Origin: Diphasiastrum complanatum
Taxonomy: Eukaryota; Streptophyta; Lycopodiopsida; Lycopodiales; Lycopodiaceae
Direction: 5' to 3'
DNA length: 64,000 bases
Assembly (NCBI GenBank): GCA_029204225.1
Contig: CM055102.1
Location: 37,814,585 to 37,878,584, forward strand
Each line of letters opens with the position of its first letter. Position 1 is the stretch's first letter. The position numbers were made by a program, and so were the translations under genes. The notes under the pieces are model-generated. The model had not been told where the DNA came from and searched no databases. It worked only from the letters and a program-made list of their open reading frames with translations. This document shows, in pieces, positions 1 to 10,703 of the stretch.

Positions 1-1628
1 AACACAGCCCCAATAGCAAAGTTTGACGCATCTGTATGTATTTCGAATGGTTTGCTAAAGTCCGGTAGGGCAAGAATGGGTTCTTGAGTGATCCGTCGCT
101 TTAGTTCTTGGAACGCTGCTTCACATTCCGATGTCCATGTCATTTTGAGATGAGTCTTTGTCTGCTCCAACAACGGTGCCACAATTTTGCTAAATGCCTC
201 AATGAATCTCCCGTAGAAATTACATAGCCCCACAAAGGATTTGATGCCATGAACAGTTTTAGGTGCTAGCCAATCCAAGATAGCCTTGATCTTCTTAGGA
301 TCCATTCGAATCCGTCTGTGGCCTATAACATGTCCAAGGAAGTCAACTTCCTCCACCACAAACTCACATTTCTCTCTTTTCGCGAACAAGCAGTTCCTCC
401 TCCGTCGTTGGAGAACTGTCCTTAAATGTTTAATGTGATCTTTAAGGCTCCAACTAAATACTAATATGTCATCGATGTACACAATGACAAATTCATCCAG
501 ACAGTCTTGAAAAATATTGTTCATCAACGTGCAAAAAGTGGCTGGTGCGTTTGTTAGACCGAATGGCATCACTAAGAACTCGTACCGCGTTCGAAACGTC
601 GTTTTGTGCTCATCACCTTTAGCTATTCGAATTTGATGATATCCAGATCTGAGATCCATTCGGCTAAAGTATTTGGCATGTTTGAGTTGGTCGAATAGGT
701 CATCAATTCTAGGCATGGGGTACTTGTTCTTGATGGTACTCTTGTTAAGCATGCGATAATCCACACACATTCGAAGAGTTTTGTCCGCCTTTTCCACGAA
801 CAACATTGGGGCTCCAAAAGGTGAAGCGCTAGGTCTAATAAAACCTTTGTCTATCAATTCACCAAGTTGTCATTTCAGTTCTGCCAACTCCTCTTGTGAC
901 ATTCTGTAGGGTGCTCGTGAAGTTGGCTCCGTTCCTGGTACCAACTCAATTTTATGGTCCACTGGTCTTCGAGGAGGTAGCTTAGCTGGGAGTTCCTCCG
1001 GAAACACATCGCTAAATTCTTCTAGTAGATCTGCCACTTCTTTTGGCAAGTTTTCTTGTCGCACGCTTTTCCCTTTTGGGACTTCTCGGCAGATGCAAAG
1101 AAAGCACTTTGACCTTTTCCCTTTCGCCATTCTTTTCATCGCAAATGCTGCAACTAGATTTTGTTCAATATCGGTATCCTTAGCATTTCCTCCGGGCAGG
1201 GCTTTTGCCACGCAGATTTGTCCCTTGTAATCCAAGAGGACCAAGTTTGAGCTCCTACCCAAAACTGCGATACAATGTTTATTTAACCAAGGGAGGCCCA
1301 AAATCACATTGAAGGCATGCATCTCTAAAATCACAAAGCTAAGTTTAGTCTTCCATCTTCCAATCTGCACTGGGATGTTCAATGTCGCTTTGTTTGCATC
1401 TAGTGCTCCCTTCGTTGTTTCTACCTTGAGAGTAGATGTAACATTCCTGGTCGGCAAGCTGAATTGTTCCACTACGCTCCTTGAGATATAGTTATGTGAA
1501 GCTCCGGAGTCGATCATGAAATTTGACTTCCTCCCCGTGATCTTTCCTGATAAGAATAACAATCTTGAACCAGTCTTGGGGGTTTCCCCATGGAAGTTCC
1601 TTTCCATACTTGTGTGTCGTCCACTCAT
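1..1628 (-). pseudogene. gypsy A pol: aspartic protease, RT and start of RNase H
   Basis: The frame opens shortly before the retropepsin-like site DSGASHNYIS, continues through a flap-like region (FNVILGLPWL) and a linker ending in FSDVFPEELP, and then meets one in-frame TGA (870-872) in the segment ELAELK-stop-QLGEL. Beyond the stop the same frame reads on through [32 protein letters not shown], the catalytic YIDDIL at about 470-485, and the FLGH and HTDAS motifs that lead into RNase H at the left edge. Compared with relatives, [12 protein letters not shown] lacks about three residues (usually FRTRYGHYEFLV), an in-frame deletion. The stop and small deletion make it a pseudogene of a once active polyprotein. 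Confidence 0.85.
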
Positions 1629-2338
1629 AAATGTAAGCTCCTCTCACAACTCCCAACTAGATCAGATCACCTGGATCAAAACAAGTAGTCAGGGATAATT
1701 CAGGTCCAGGCAAGCACACCACAAACGAACATACCAACCAAAGCTAAACAGAGGATCCCTCTCAAGTCACATTCCCCTTGAGACCGGACGTAGGACCTTT
1801 GCCTAGCCGCGCCCACACAAATCATCTAATTAGCCCACGGGAAAACATCCATCCAACCATCTGTGCTTTCACCATTAAGCAGCACATTGCCTCAGTCACG
1901 CCCCACCACTTTTTGGTCGATAGCCCTTATAGCTAAACGATCGGCAGCTATCCCGCACCGGCAGCTAACCACCCGTGCTTTACACCCGAATTCAAACAGC
2001 ATCTCTGTATCAATGGTTAAATCGTACAGTTCGAATATGTCATCCCGAACCCCACAAGATACAGATCGTGCTTTCACCTACCTAGGCAGCACTTTGCCTC
2101 ATCCGTCCTATGTGCAGACAGCGCCAGGCCCGAACCGCGAGAACTGACCGTGCTTACACCTCGAGGGCAGCACTTTGACTCATCAAGTCCCCCGTTCTGC
2201 CGACCACCCCGACCGTGGACGCACTCGTGCTTACACTGTGGGCAGCACCTTGCGCAACAGTTGTCTTGACAAATCCCAAAACGTGGCCATCCCTGTGAGA
2301 CTTGCGAAGCTGACCGGCTAGTCGGCTCTGATACCACA
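1629..2338 (-). other. leader of gypsy A, gag missing
   Basis: This stretch lies between the primer site and the protease frame. It carries no recognisable gag motif and no zinc knuckle. Much of it (1862-2270) consists of the degenerate repeat listed separately. The primer site is at 2324-2336. Confidence 0.6.
1862..2270. repeat. degenerate minisatellite in gypsy A leader
   Basis: Five degenerate copies of a unit that begins CGTGCTTTCACC and continues with GCAGCACTTTGCCTCA start near 1862, 1974, 2068, 2149 and 2227 on the plus strand. Spacing shrinks from 112 to 78 bases. The last three copies are most alike. The repeat lies between primer site and protease, in the untranslated leader of the minus-strand element. 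Confidence 0.6.
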
Positions 2339-3261
2339 TGTTGCGCCGGCACCTCAAAGGGCGTTGGGACTTGAGCGGCTTCCCCAACACGCGCTTAAGT
2401 CTAACATTCATCCATCATGCACTTACGTAAAAGTCAACTCAGAAACGTAACAAGCTTAACCATTCAGACTTAAGAAAACTGGAATCCCAACCAACCCGAA
2501 AGCCAACTCAGAATCTGTCCCCAAAAGGTGACCAAAGGCAAAGACAAGCCACACATAAAACCCAAGGCATAGTGGTCGCCAAACTGACCAATTGGCATAG
2601 CGGCAAGCCCCATGTCGATGACAGGGACCCTTAGGCGCCAGCGATGCAAAAAGGTTGTAGTAAGGGTCCTTCCACTTGGACCAGTCCCGGAGGCGAAATT
2701 GAAATGGTAATCATCCCCAAGGATCAACTTTATTAGATTTGGAAGAGGTTACATTCATACATAGACTGACCGGTCTCGGGGCCACCAACACGTGCTGGGC
2801 ATTGTGCCTGGCTCGTGCTGGTAGAGGGAGCTGAGACCTGGCGACTGGATTCCTGGCGCTGGTTGAGCTGCCCAAGTTTCTGTCTGTCGGACTCCCCCTA
2901 TAGTTCTACTGTGATTCGGTGCACCCCCTTTGTTCTGAAACATAGTGCCTTCTGGTAAAGCACGCTTTTTGGGACTTAGTTTTTATTTTGCTGATTAAGC
3001 CTGGCAAGCCTGGCAGAATCAGTCTGGCTCCCGAACATGGGTCCGGGGAGCCGTCCGGGCGGCAGAATCAACTTGCTTCCTGACTAGGCCATGACTCGAG
3101 CTCCAGAGCTAGCTCATGAATTGTGACTACTTGTCTGGCTCACCACAGGTCGGAGGCTCAGTCCTTGACGTTCTAACTTGCTCTAAGACCTTAGGGAGCG
3201 TCACCCCTTAGAGTCTTACAGGGCACACTAGGTGCACCTGAGTCAGCTTTATAACACTACA
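2339..3261 (-). repeat. 5' LTR of gypsy A
   Basis: On minus the LTR starts TGTAGTGTTATAAAGC and ends GGCGCAACA, giving TG...CA termini and a length of about 923 bases. The inner edge is fixed by the primer site two bases further in. The outer edge is where LINE-derived sequence begins. The partner LTR is outside the window, so the outer boundary is an inference from the TG terminus. Confidence 0.65.
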
Positions 3262-4776
3262 CCTTTGGATGTACCCTCAATGTTGGGCCGATCCTCTCGA
3301 CGTTTGGACAAGCCACCTGCTTCGTCTCAACCTATGCCTCTTGCTATGGGAATGGTTGCGGTCTTGCCCATTGAGTAGCTGGCTCCAGAATTGTTCCCCT
3401 TGGAGTCTTTCTCGACGGTTGTGGAGCCTGTGCTATCGACTGCTCTCACTGGCACACACTCTCTCTTGGCCATGGGTTCCAACTCTATTCCTTAGACTGC
3501 TGACCATTCAAGACATGTTGCAGGCTACCCTTGCCTCTTCCCCCTCCTTTCAGGCCATGCTCTCTAACGGCTCAAATTTTCTTAGGCACGTTGGTCGCCC
3601 CTTCTCTCGTTCTCGTTCTCGACTCCATTCCTTGGCAACGACCCTCCTTCAAGGCATAATTGTAGCCCAGACTTCGGCCAAAGACTCCACGCTCTATTCG
3701 GACCTTCGGCAGTGCTGCCATGTCATTCTGCGTTGCCACGACTACCACCTTGCCACAGGCTTGATGCTTCATTCCAAACTCAATTGGCTTCGTCAGGGAG
3801 ATCTGCCCTTTTTCTTTTTCTTTCGAGTCTTACGGCGTAAGCATTCTTCTTCCTTTAGCTTCTTGCCAAGCTCTTGGCTTTTCTTCATCCTTTTTGAATT
3901 TTGTGCAGGCTCTGTATAAGTCCTCCTCGGCTAGAATTCTCTTTAATGGTTGTCTCTATTTTAAGTTTTCCCTCACTTGTGGTATTTAGCAAGGCTGCCC
4001 CTTGTCCCCTATGTTGTTTGCCATTGCTACGAAACCCATGTCTAGTGCTTTCCATCATGCTGCCTCGCTCTCTCGTATCTCCCCGGTCCTCACTCCCTTG
4101 GAGCCACTCTCGCATCAGCTCTTCCTCTCCCTCCTTTCTGAACCTCATGTTCTCCGCTTGTTATCCCTCTTTCAAGAATTCTGTTATTATTCTTTCTCCC
4201 TTCTGAATACTCGCAAGTCTGATTGCATGTTATTCACGCTACCGTGCCCGCTTGGGTTTCCTCTCTTGGTCTTCGCATTGTTCCCTATGGTACTGTCACC
4301 CGCCTTTGGGCATTCCTTTTGGTATTGAGCCACATTCTCCCGTAGTGGGGCCTCCCTTTCTCTCTGGACACGGCTACTATCTTGTTGGGGGGAATGACAG
4401 ATTCTTCTGCTCTTACCCTTTGGCATGTGTGTAGGTTAGCAGTCTTGTGGGGATTTGGACGGCCAGGAATCATCAAGTTTTTGAGGGGGAAACCCCCTCC
4501 TTATCTGCCACGGTTTGTATTCGGCTTGCTTTGTACTTTTTACATACTATTTAAGTTACTTTTTTAGGTTGCCACCCTACGTGGTAAGCTACAGTGCCGC
4601 CCATTGGGCTTCTGGCAGTTTTGTAAGTTTCAATACTTTTCTGGTAATCTACAGTGCCTGCCCATTGAGCTCTTGGTAGTTTTGCAAGTTTCAATACTTT
4701 TCGGCCATGGATGCCACTCTATGTACTTGTACATTTGTGAATATACAATAGTGCAATTAAGCTTTCAAAAAAAAAT
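3262..4776 (+). mobile_element. LINE (L1-type) ORF2 3' fragment with poly(A) tail
   Basis: Translated pieces on plus include LNWLRQGDLP, matching the WLR-GD linker between endonuclease and RT of plant L1-type LINEs; ALYKSSSARILFNG; and GI-stop-QGCPLSPMLFAIA, the RT motif GxRQGCPLSPxLF with its arginine codon changed to TAG near 3990. LFQEFCYYS...LNTRKSDC follows, as in the RT thumb region. The catalytic half of RT between linker and GxRQGCPLSP is deleted. The last 200 bases are a 3' UTR with an internal near-duplication (TACAGTGCC...CCCATTG twice, 4590 and 4650), then TTCAAAAAAAAA at about 4768-4776 as a poly(A) tail. The 5' side abuts the LTR of gypsy A. Confidence 0.75.
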
Positions 4777-5200
4777 ATGTATATCCAAATAATTAACCAA
4801 CCTAAAATTGCTATTGTCGATTCAAAGTTGCATGGTTCTTGAAGGTTTGAAAAATTCCAACTTTTGTTCTAAGTATCTTCAACAAAATTGTTTTTTGTTT
4901 GATGACTTAGTAATGGATAATCATTTAATATTCCAATACCATGAAAAGTGTATTAAACAAAAGCTTCAATACATCAATTTATATAAAAGAGCGCAACTGT
5001 TTTCAAGGAATTTAGAGGTGGAACAATTGCAAGGACAACACTTTCGTGGCTATATTGTGTGTGGCAGAAATGATATGGATAGGTCAACTCAAGAATCTCA
5101 GTCCTTTTTTAATTTAGTAGTGTAGTTATTGGCGAACAACAGGAAAAAGAGTTTGTCTCAAAGTTAAAAATTGATGATTATTGTCCGCAAAGTTTCTGTT
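4777..5200. other. unassigned AT-rich spacer
   Basis: This spacer separates the LINE tail from the 3' end of gypsy B. One open frame of about 105 codons (4808-5125, plus) is present, but I do not recognise its product and its composition is not distinctive. No LTR like the one at 9341-10086 is visible, so the 3' LTR of gypsy B appears to be missing. Confidence 0.4.
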
Positions 5201-5420
5201 TAGATTCAATTCTGAATTTGTTATAAGTGAGAAGCTCCTTGACCTTCTGTAGAATAAGCAACGCCATGAACTAGGTCGAGAACATGCAATAACTCAAAAC
5301 CGATCACCAGATGTGTTTGTCGGTTCTTTGAACTTCTGGTGGTTCGGAATCTGTAAATCTTTCTGGTTCTAGACCATTGAATTTCTTTAGCAAGCTTACA
5401 TGGAATTTGTTATGGATTTT

Positions 5421-5753
5421 CTAAGTAATAGGCAAGTCAAGCTCACATGTAACCTCATTGATTACTTTCTTGACTTTAAAAGGTCCATAATACTTTTGGG
5501 CTAGTTTTGGGTAGAGTTTCATGCTGCCCTTCTTTTTCCTGAGCCTTTTCTTTTCAAATTTTAGGAGAACTAGTTCTCCTTCTTCGTACTTGATTGCCCT
5601 ACGACGCATATTTGCACTTTTCTGTTGTTTCTGTTGTGCACTTGCGATGGATTTCTGAACCTTTGAAAAGGTGTCTTGATAATCCTGCACAAATTCATCT
5701 GAGGCAAATATCTTTTCTTTAGTCCTTAATACAAGGCACAATAGGTTTTTCAT
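5421..5753 (-). pseudogene. gypsy B integrase C-terminal region
   Basis: The 110-codon frame contains QKSANMRRRAIKYEEGELVLLK and LAQKYYGPFKVKKVINEVTCELDLP, the conserved DNA-binding C-terminal part of gypsy integrases (usual form PRYYGPFxVxxxIxxVAYxLxLP). No chromodomain is evident downstream. It is out of frame with the integrase core. Confidence 0.8.
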
Positions 5754-5859
5754 ACATTACTTCAAAATGGGCTTACCAGTAGAAGAATGAACGGTGTTAT
5801 TGTAAGAAATTCTAGTATAGGGAGATAGTGTTCCCATTGAGTCTTCTGATCACTTACAT

Positions 5860-6400
5860 AATTTCTCAACAAATCTATGATGGTTCGATTAGTAATTCAC
5901 TTTGACCATCAGTTTGGGGATGAAAGGAGGAAGAGAATTTAAGGGTTGTCCCCAGATTATCAAAAAAGGCTCTCCAAAAGTTGCTAGTAAATCTCATATC
6001 CCGATCAGACACTATATTTTTGGGTAGTCCATGCAACCTAAAGATGTGACAGATAAACAAATGAGCAGTTTCGGGTCCCTTAAGCTTTTTTTTAGAGGGA
6101 ATAAAATGAGCCTATTTGCTAAATCTATCAATGATAGTCCATATCATCTCATTTCCATTTTTGGTTTTAGGGAACCCAGAGATAAAGTCCATGGTAATAT
6201 GTTCCCAAGGAGCTTCAAGAATAGGCAAGGGATGAAGTAATCATGGAGTTTTTAATCCTCGCTCATCTTTATTGTGTTGACAAACTAGACATGCATTTAT
6301 ATAATGTCTTGTGTCTCGATGCATGGTAGGCCAATAGAATAATCTTTTCAAAGCTTCCAGAGTTGAAGGGATTCCCCTATGTCCAGCATAGGGTGGACTA
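5860..6400 (-). pseudogene. gypsy B integrase zinc-binding and core remnants
   Basis: The clearest piece (5875-6060) reads GLPKNIVSDRDMRF...SSSFHPQTDGQSE, containing the second catalytic Asp (SDRD) and the Glu of the D,D35E triad (TDGQSE). The upstream part (6060-6400) shows, in shifted frames, VCQHNKDERG-like and [11 protein letters not shown]-like remnants of the usual zinc-finger and catalytic-core start. Stops and frameshifts break the domain into pieces. Confidence 0.7.
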
Positions 6401-6408
6401 TGGGTTTC

Positions 6409-7656
6409 CTAAAGGATCTTGGTTCTAAATGCTATGGGAATACATAACTTATCTTCTTTGAATAAATATCCTTCTTTCAAAATATAGTCTTTATGACTTT
6501 GATTTCTTTCAAGTATTTCAAAGATATGCTGGAAGTCGGAATCACTAGCATACATACTTTTCATAGAAAGGAAATCTTCATGATATGCTAAGGAAATATG
6601 GTTGACCTTGGGGATTCTTGATAATGCATTGGCGACCTTATTGTCCTTTCCTGGGTGATGAAGTAGCTGAAAATGGAAAGTGCTGAGGTAGTAGCCCATT
6701 TTAGTTGTTTTTCTTGAATTAATTGCTGGGTGAGAAAGTACCTAAGGCTTTGATGATCTGTTTTAACTAGAAATCATTTCCTAGAAGATAGTGCTTCCAT
6801 AACTTAAGGGCATGAATAATGGCCAAAAGTTTTTTTATAAATGTCATACTGTACTTCTGCCCCTTGAAGTCGTCTGCTTTCAAAGGTTACAGCATGACCT
6901 TCTCGGTTTAAGACTGCTCCAATATAGTCTAAACTTGCATTCACTTCCACAAAAAAAGGCTTACGAAGGTCGAGAATAATAAGAACAGGTCCAGTGGTAA
7001 GTGCATGCTTCAGAGTATCAAAGGCATTTTGCTCTTTCTTATACCAATGAAATTTTACCCTCTTCTTAGTGAGTTTATGTAGTGGTGAGGCTATATGAGC
7101 AAAATGGCAAATAAACTTTCTATAATAGGAATATAAGCCTAGGAAAGACCGAACTTCATGAATATTTCTTGGTTTAGGCCAATCTTGTATGGCTTTAATC
7201 TTTGAAGGGTCCATTTGGATTCCTTCCTTTGAAATCATGTCCTAGAAAGTGTATCTTTTTTAGAAATAATTCGTTTTTCTTGTCTTTTATGAGAAGTGAG
7301 TTATCTTATAGGGTTCTAAAGACGATATCTAGATGTCTTTTATGTTCTTCATTTGCACTGAAGACTAAGATATCATCAAAGAATGTTCCTACAAAACGTG
7401 TATGGAGTCGAAAGATTTGTTCCACCATTCTATTGAATGTTGCGGGAGCATTAGTAAGACCAAATGGTACCACTAAAAATTTATAAAAGCCAGAGTTAGT
7501 CCTGAAAACAGTTTTATGGACATCTTCAGGTGCTACTCTGATATGATGGTATCCACTTATCAAATCAATTATACTAAAGATACAAGATCCATTTCTCCTA
7601 TCCATAATGTCATCTATTCTTGGAATAAGAAACATCATCATCCATACTTTGAACAA
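6409..7656 (-). pseudogene. gypsy B reverse transcriptase and RNase H
   Basis: RT (7306-7656) has [24 protein letters not shown] and the catalytic FFDDILVF (Phe in place of the more common Tyr). The next frame (6804-7238) has the thumb/connection motif [26 protein letters not shown] and [17 protein letters not shown], in which the first RNase H Asp of the TDAS box is replaced by Asn. The third piece (6409-6699) has FHFQLLHHPGKDNKVANALSR, the end of RNase H. The pieces are separated by frameshifts. Confidence 0.85.
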
Positions 7657-8257
7657 ACAACAAATAAGAAAATACCGCTTTCTTTAGTACCTTTGATGCT
7701 TGAATATGGCTTACCAAAGGAATTGTTTCGCCACTCTGTCTTGCATGCACACTAACATCTTTACCTTTGTGCTTCCATGAAATCAAATGCTTATTATAGT
7801 CCACCAGAGGATTGTGCATTTTGTGCAAAGGCATGCCTAAGATTACATCTACTCCCTGTAAAGGACCTACCATGAATTCTATAGGTTCATAGTAGTTAGA
7901 AATTTGGAGTTTAAGTTTTCCAATTACAGGGTAAATGTTTGCATCACCATCAACAAAAGCACCTTTAGCCTTAAGCATAGATTCAGAAAAAGAACTAACT
8001 CCTATCTCTTGTGCAAGCTTAAAAGAGATGAAATTATGAGAGGAGCCTGCATCAAAGAGAATTAGACAGAGTTTGTTATGGACTTGTCCCCATATTTTGA
8101 GAAGATCATGGGCTTGAGTGTCTTCAATGCTTTGTACAATCACTTGCTTCCCTTTGTCTGCACTTGAAGCTTTGGCATCTTTGAGTGGACATTTGATGAA
8201 AAGGTGTCCCTTTTCCCCACACTTGAAGCATCTTCCTTTCTTGCGATAGGCCTGCAT
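7610..8257 (-). pseudogene. gypsy B zinc knuckle and aspartic protease
   Basis: The 215-codon frame starts with a CCHC knuckle CFKCGEKGHLFIKC (C-x2-C-x4-H-x4-C, nucleocapsid type) and then the protease site FDAGSSHNFIS (Ala replaces the common Ser of DSG) and the flap-like VDVILGMPL. The frame ends by overlapping the RT frame; about 150 residues that normally link protease to RT, including the RT fingers, are missing. This is an internal deletion. Confidence 0.85.
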
Positions 8258-8430
8258 TTGTTCTTTGGAAAGGCGTTGAGTTTTTTCTTTTGGAGTTTGA
8301 GTTGTGGGAGGTTGGGAGGTTCCTTCCCTTTGTTTCCACCTCCATTTCGATGACTATCCTGCAGCTCAACTCTGGTAGCATAGTATATGACTTGTTCTAA
8401 AGTATCAGCTTGTACTAGATCTAAGCCATA

Positions 8431-9021
8431 TTATATTCTTCTATGCAAACTCGAATAAAATTTTCTTTTCTGTTCTTTCTTGAAAATGGAATGCAAAGTC
8501 TGAACTTTCAAAAGCAACTCCCAAAATCTCTTAACATACTCAACTACTTTCTCATTTTGCTTTTGCCTAAAGATGTCCCAAGCAGCTAAAGTATCTTTCT
8601 TATATTCTTTTGGCAAAAAGTGGGCTTTAATTTGCTTTTTAAAGCTATGCCAAGTGGAGGCAGCTTCGTGATTTAATTTCATAGCAGCCCACCATAGAGA
8701 TGCATACTTATCTAGCTGTAACGTTGCAAATCGAACCTTGGAATGATTTGAATATCTACTTTTCTCAAAGAAAGTATCAAGATTTTGAATCCAAGCAAGC
8801 AAACTCTCTTCATTTTTCTTATTTCCATCGAACTTAGAAAACTTAAAAAGTTTGTTATCAATCTTAGCAAATCTCCTTTTTCCTGATCGAGTAGAGAAAG
8901 TTGACTTGGAGAAAACATGAGGTGATGACGACATAGATGAAGAGGAGCTTGAAGAGCCTCGTGAAGAGCTATCCATCTTTGATTGAAGTTTTTGGAATTC
9001 ACCTGAAATACACAAACTCAA
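8431..9021 (-). pseudogene. gypsy B gag (capsid region)
   Basis: The 196-codon frame begins with a Ser-rich stretch and contains LFKFSKFDGNKKNEESLLAWIQNLDTFF, LDKYASLWW, and FKKQIKAHFLPKEY, which follow the pattern of the plant gypsy retrotransposon gag domain (F-GxxPxxWLxxxExxF ... A-xWW ... F-xxxFxP). It lies between the primer site and the zinc knuckle frame, the right place for gag. A frameshift separates it from the knuckle. Confidence 0.8.
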
Positions 9022-9340
9022 GGCAAAAAGTACGAATAGACTTGTGATTCAGAGAAATGTCATTCTCCAAAAAAGAAGATAGAAGCTCGCACTAACAAAG
9101 TATTGTCTCTAAAATAGAAAGCAAGTTAGAGATCCAATTCTCGAGGAAAGGGAGTCTATTAGCTCTAATATTAAAGAGATCTTATAAGAAGAAGGAAATT
9201 CGGACGGAAGGGAAATCTATTCGAAAATAAACATACAAAGTCCTGTGTATTGGCATTTGTTTCAGGAATGAATACACAAGGCCCTCACATCAATTCACAA
9301 AAAAAAAAAAAAATAGTAGACCTTGGCTCTGATACCAAAC

Positions 9341-10086
9341 TGTGAACTTGAAGTGAAGGTCTACTAATTCTAAAGTCTTGACTTTAAAAGTTGTGACTTA
9401 AAAAGAACAAATCAACAAAACACTGTTGAATAGAACTTGAAAAGAACTCAAAACTTAGTGAAGAAATTTAACATTCAATCACAAAATCATTCATTCATGA
9501 GACTTGCCTCTAATCCAAGCTTAATAGATCCTCCTCAAGCCATAGCTCCAAGCTTTCTTCTAAGCACCTACGCACATAGAAGCAAGAGCAAGAGACAAAG
9601 CAAAAATGAATGGGAGATGAATAATGAGGGAGAGGGGGCGAGTTAGTCCTTTTATAGGGAATGTGTAGCCTTGAGGGAGTGGCTGAGGTGTTCAAAATAA
9701 ATGTGAGAGGTGTAAGGGAGACTCTAGGAGAAGTAAAGTGAGAGAGTGAGGTGTATAGGTATGAGAGGGTGTTTATCCATTAGTTAGAGCAAAAGGGGAG
9801 GAGTAGGAGGACGCATTTTCTTAGGTGTCTTATGGCTTACAAGCCATGTGGAAAAGTAGGAAAGTTACATATTGATAAGGATGGAAGGTAAGTAACTTAA
9901 CATTTAATGTTAGCCACTTTCAAATTGAATATTTCTTGGTTTACAACATTGGGATTTACCCAAGTGTTTTTCATGACATGGGAAAGGCTTTGTACATGTC
10001 CATCTTACCTTGCATAATTTTTATCAATTCCTAGGCCCTTTTTTTCTAGGGGTTGCCCATCCCCAATCATAGTGTAGTGTGACACA
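9341..10086 (-). repeat. 5' LTR of gypsy B
   Basis: On minus it runs from TGTGTCACACTACAC to AAGTTCACA, about 744-746 bases; the first base could be at 10084 or 10086. The primer site 9324-9337 (complement TGGTATCAGAGCCA) follows three bases inside. A TATA box (CTATAAAAGG on minus) near 9648-9657 is the likely LTR promoter. Confidence 0.7.
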
Positions 10087-10489
10087 AAGGGTGATCAGTC
10101 CTTTAGTTTCTTCTCCCAATCTTGATAGACTCGATTGAGCCTTCTTCATAGACTCGATTGAGCCTTCTTTAGGTACCGTCTTTAAGCTTTAAGAAGCTTC
10201 TTTAGATTCATTTTTCATGTACTCTTCTTAGTACCTGCACATACCCTTAAGAAAAAGTTAGGAGTCATACCATAGAATGGTTCATCATTAGATTCTATTT
10301 CTAGAACCTGCATATCAAACTGTTAGCATTGATCTACAGTTTCATTTCTTGTCTTCAGGTAATGATACCTGCATTCATATTTCATCAGTTAGAGTAATAA
10401 GCTCTAATATTCAAAATACGTTTCATACAAAAAGAATGGAAGACTGGATAGCCATTGTTTCTTGGTCAATTTGGTCAATTTTACAGAAA
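10087..10489. other. spacer with short tandem duplication
   Basis: There is no gene here. A 23-24 base unit (AGACTCGATTGAGCCTTCTT) is duplicated in tandem at about 10126-10172. The rest is AT-rich and unassigned. Confidence 0.4.
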
Positions 10490-10703
10490 TTATCGAAGGA
10501 ACAATGCTCTCAAACCAAGACAGAAAAGGAAGAAATGAAGCAATATCTATTTCACTCCATTATCGGCTCACTGATGTATGCAATGCTCTGCACTCGACCA
10601 GACCTTGCATACTCAATCAGTTCACTTAGCCAATTCCTATCAAATCCAGGTTTAACCCATTGGAAAGCACTCATGAAGGTCATGAAGTATGTCCAAGCAA
10701 CAT
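10490..10703 (+). pseudogene. Ty1/copia RT-RNase H linker fragment
   Basis: On plus the translation reads SQTKTEKEEMKQYLFHSIIG, then SLMYAMLCTRPDLAYSISSL and HWKALMKVMKYVQ. These are the highly conserved copia motifs after the RT catalytic box (usual form Y-xxxVGSLMYxMxxTRPDIAYAVxxxSRFxxxPxxxHWxAxKRVLRYLKGT). The frame breaks at about 10703, where it meets sequence of another copia element in the opposite orientation. Confidence 0.85.

Larger units (their letters stand above)
1..3261 (-). mobile_element. Ty3/gypsy retrotransposon A, 5' portion (LTR, leader, protease, RT)
   Basis: Reading on the minus strand from 3261 down, the order is LTR, primer binding site, leader, protease, reverse transcriptase and the start of RNase H, which runs off the left edge. 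The primer site (2324-2336) is the complement of the initiator tRNA-Met 3' end, TGGTATCAGAGCC read on minus, two bases inside the LTR. The order protease-RT-RNase H with a YIDD catalytic box marks Ty3/gypsy. Only about 700 bases separate the primer site from the protease frame and no gag or zinc knuckle is visible there, so the element lacks most of gag. Confidence 0.85.
5200..10086 (-). mobile_element. Ty3/gypsy retrotransposon B, degenerate, 3' LTR missing
   Basis: On minus the order is LTR (9341-10086), tRNA-Met primer site (9324-9337), gag, zinc knuckle, protease, RT, RNase H, integrase core and integrase C-terminus, the full gypsy order. Each domain is in a separate short frame because of stops, frameshifts and at least one internal deletion at about 7610-7656, where the end of protease runs directly into the RT palm. 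No 3' LTR is seen. Confidence 0.9.

Noticed and set aside
3269-3919. A 216-codon hydrophobic frame on plus as an independent gene
   Set aside because: It overlaps LINE ORF2 linker text in part of its length and otherwise has a composition typical of a CT-rich sequence; it is better explained as decayed LINE.
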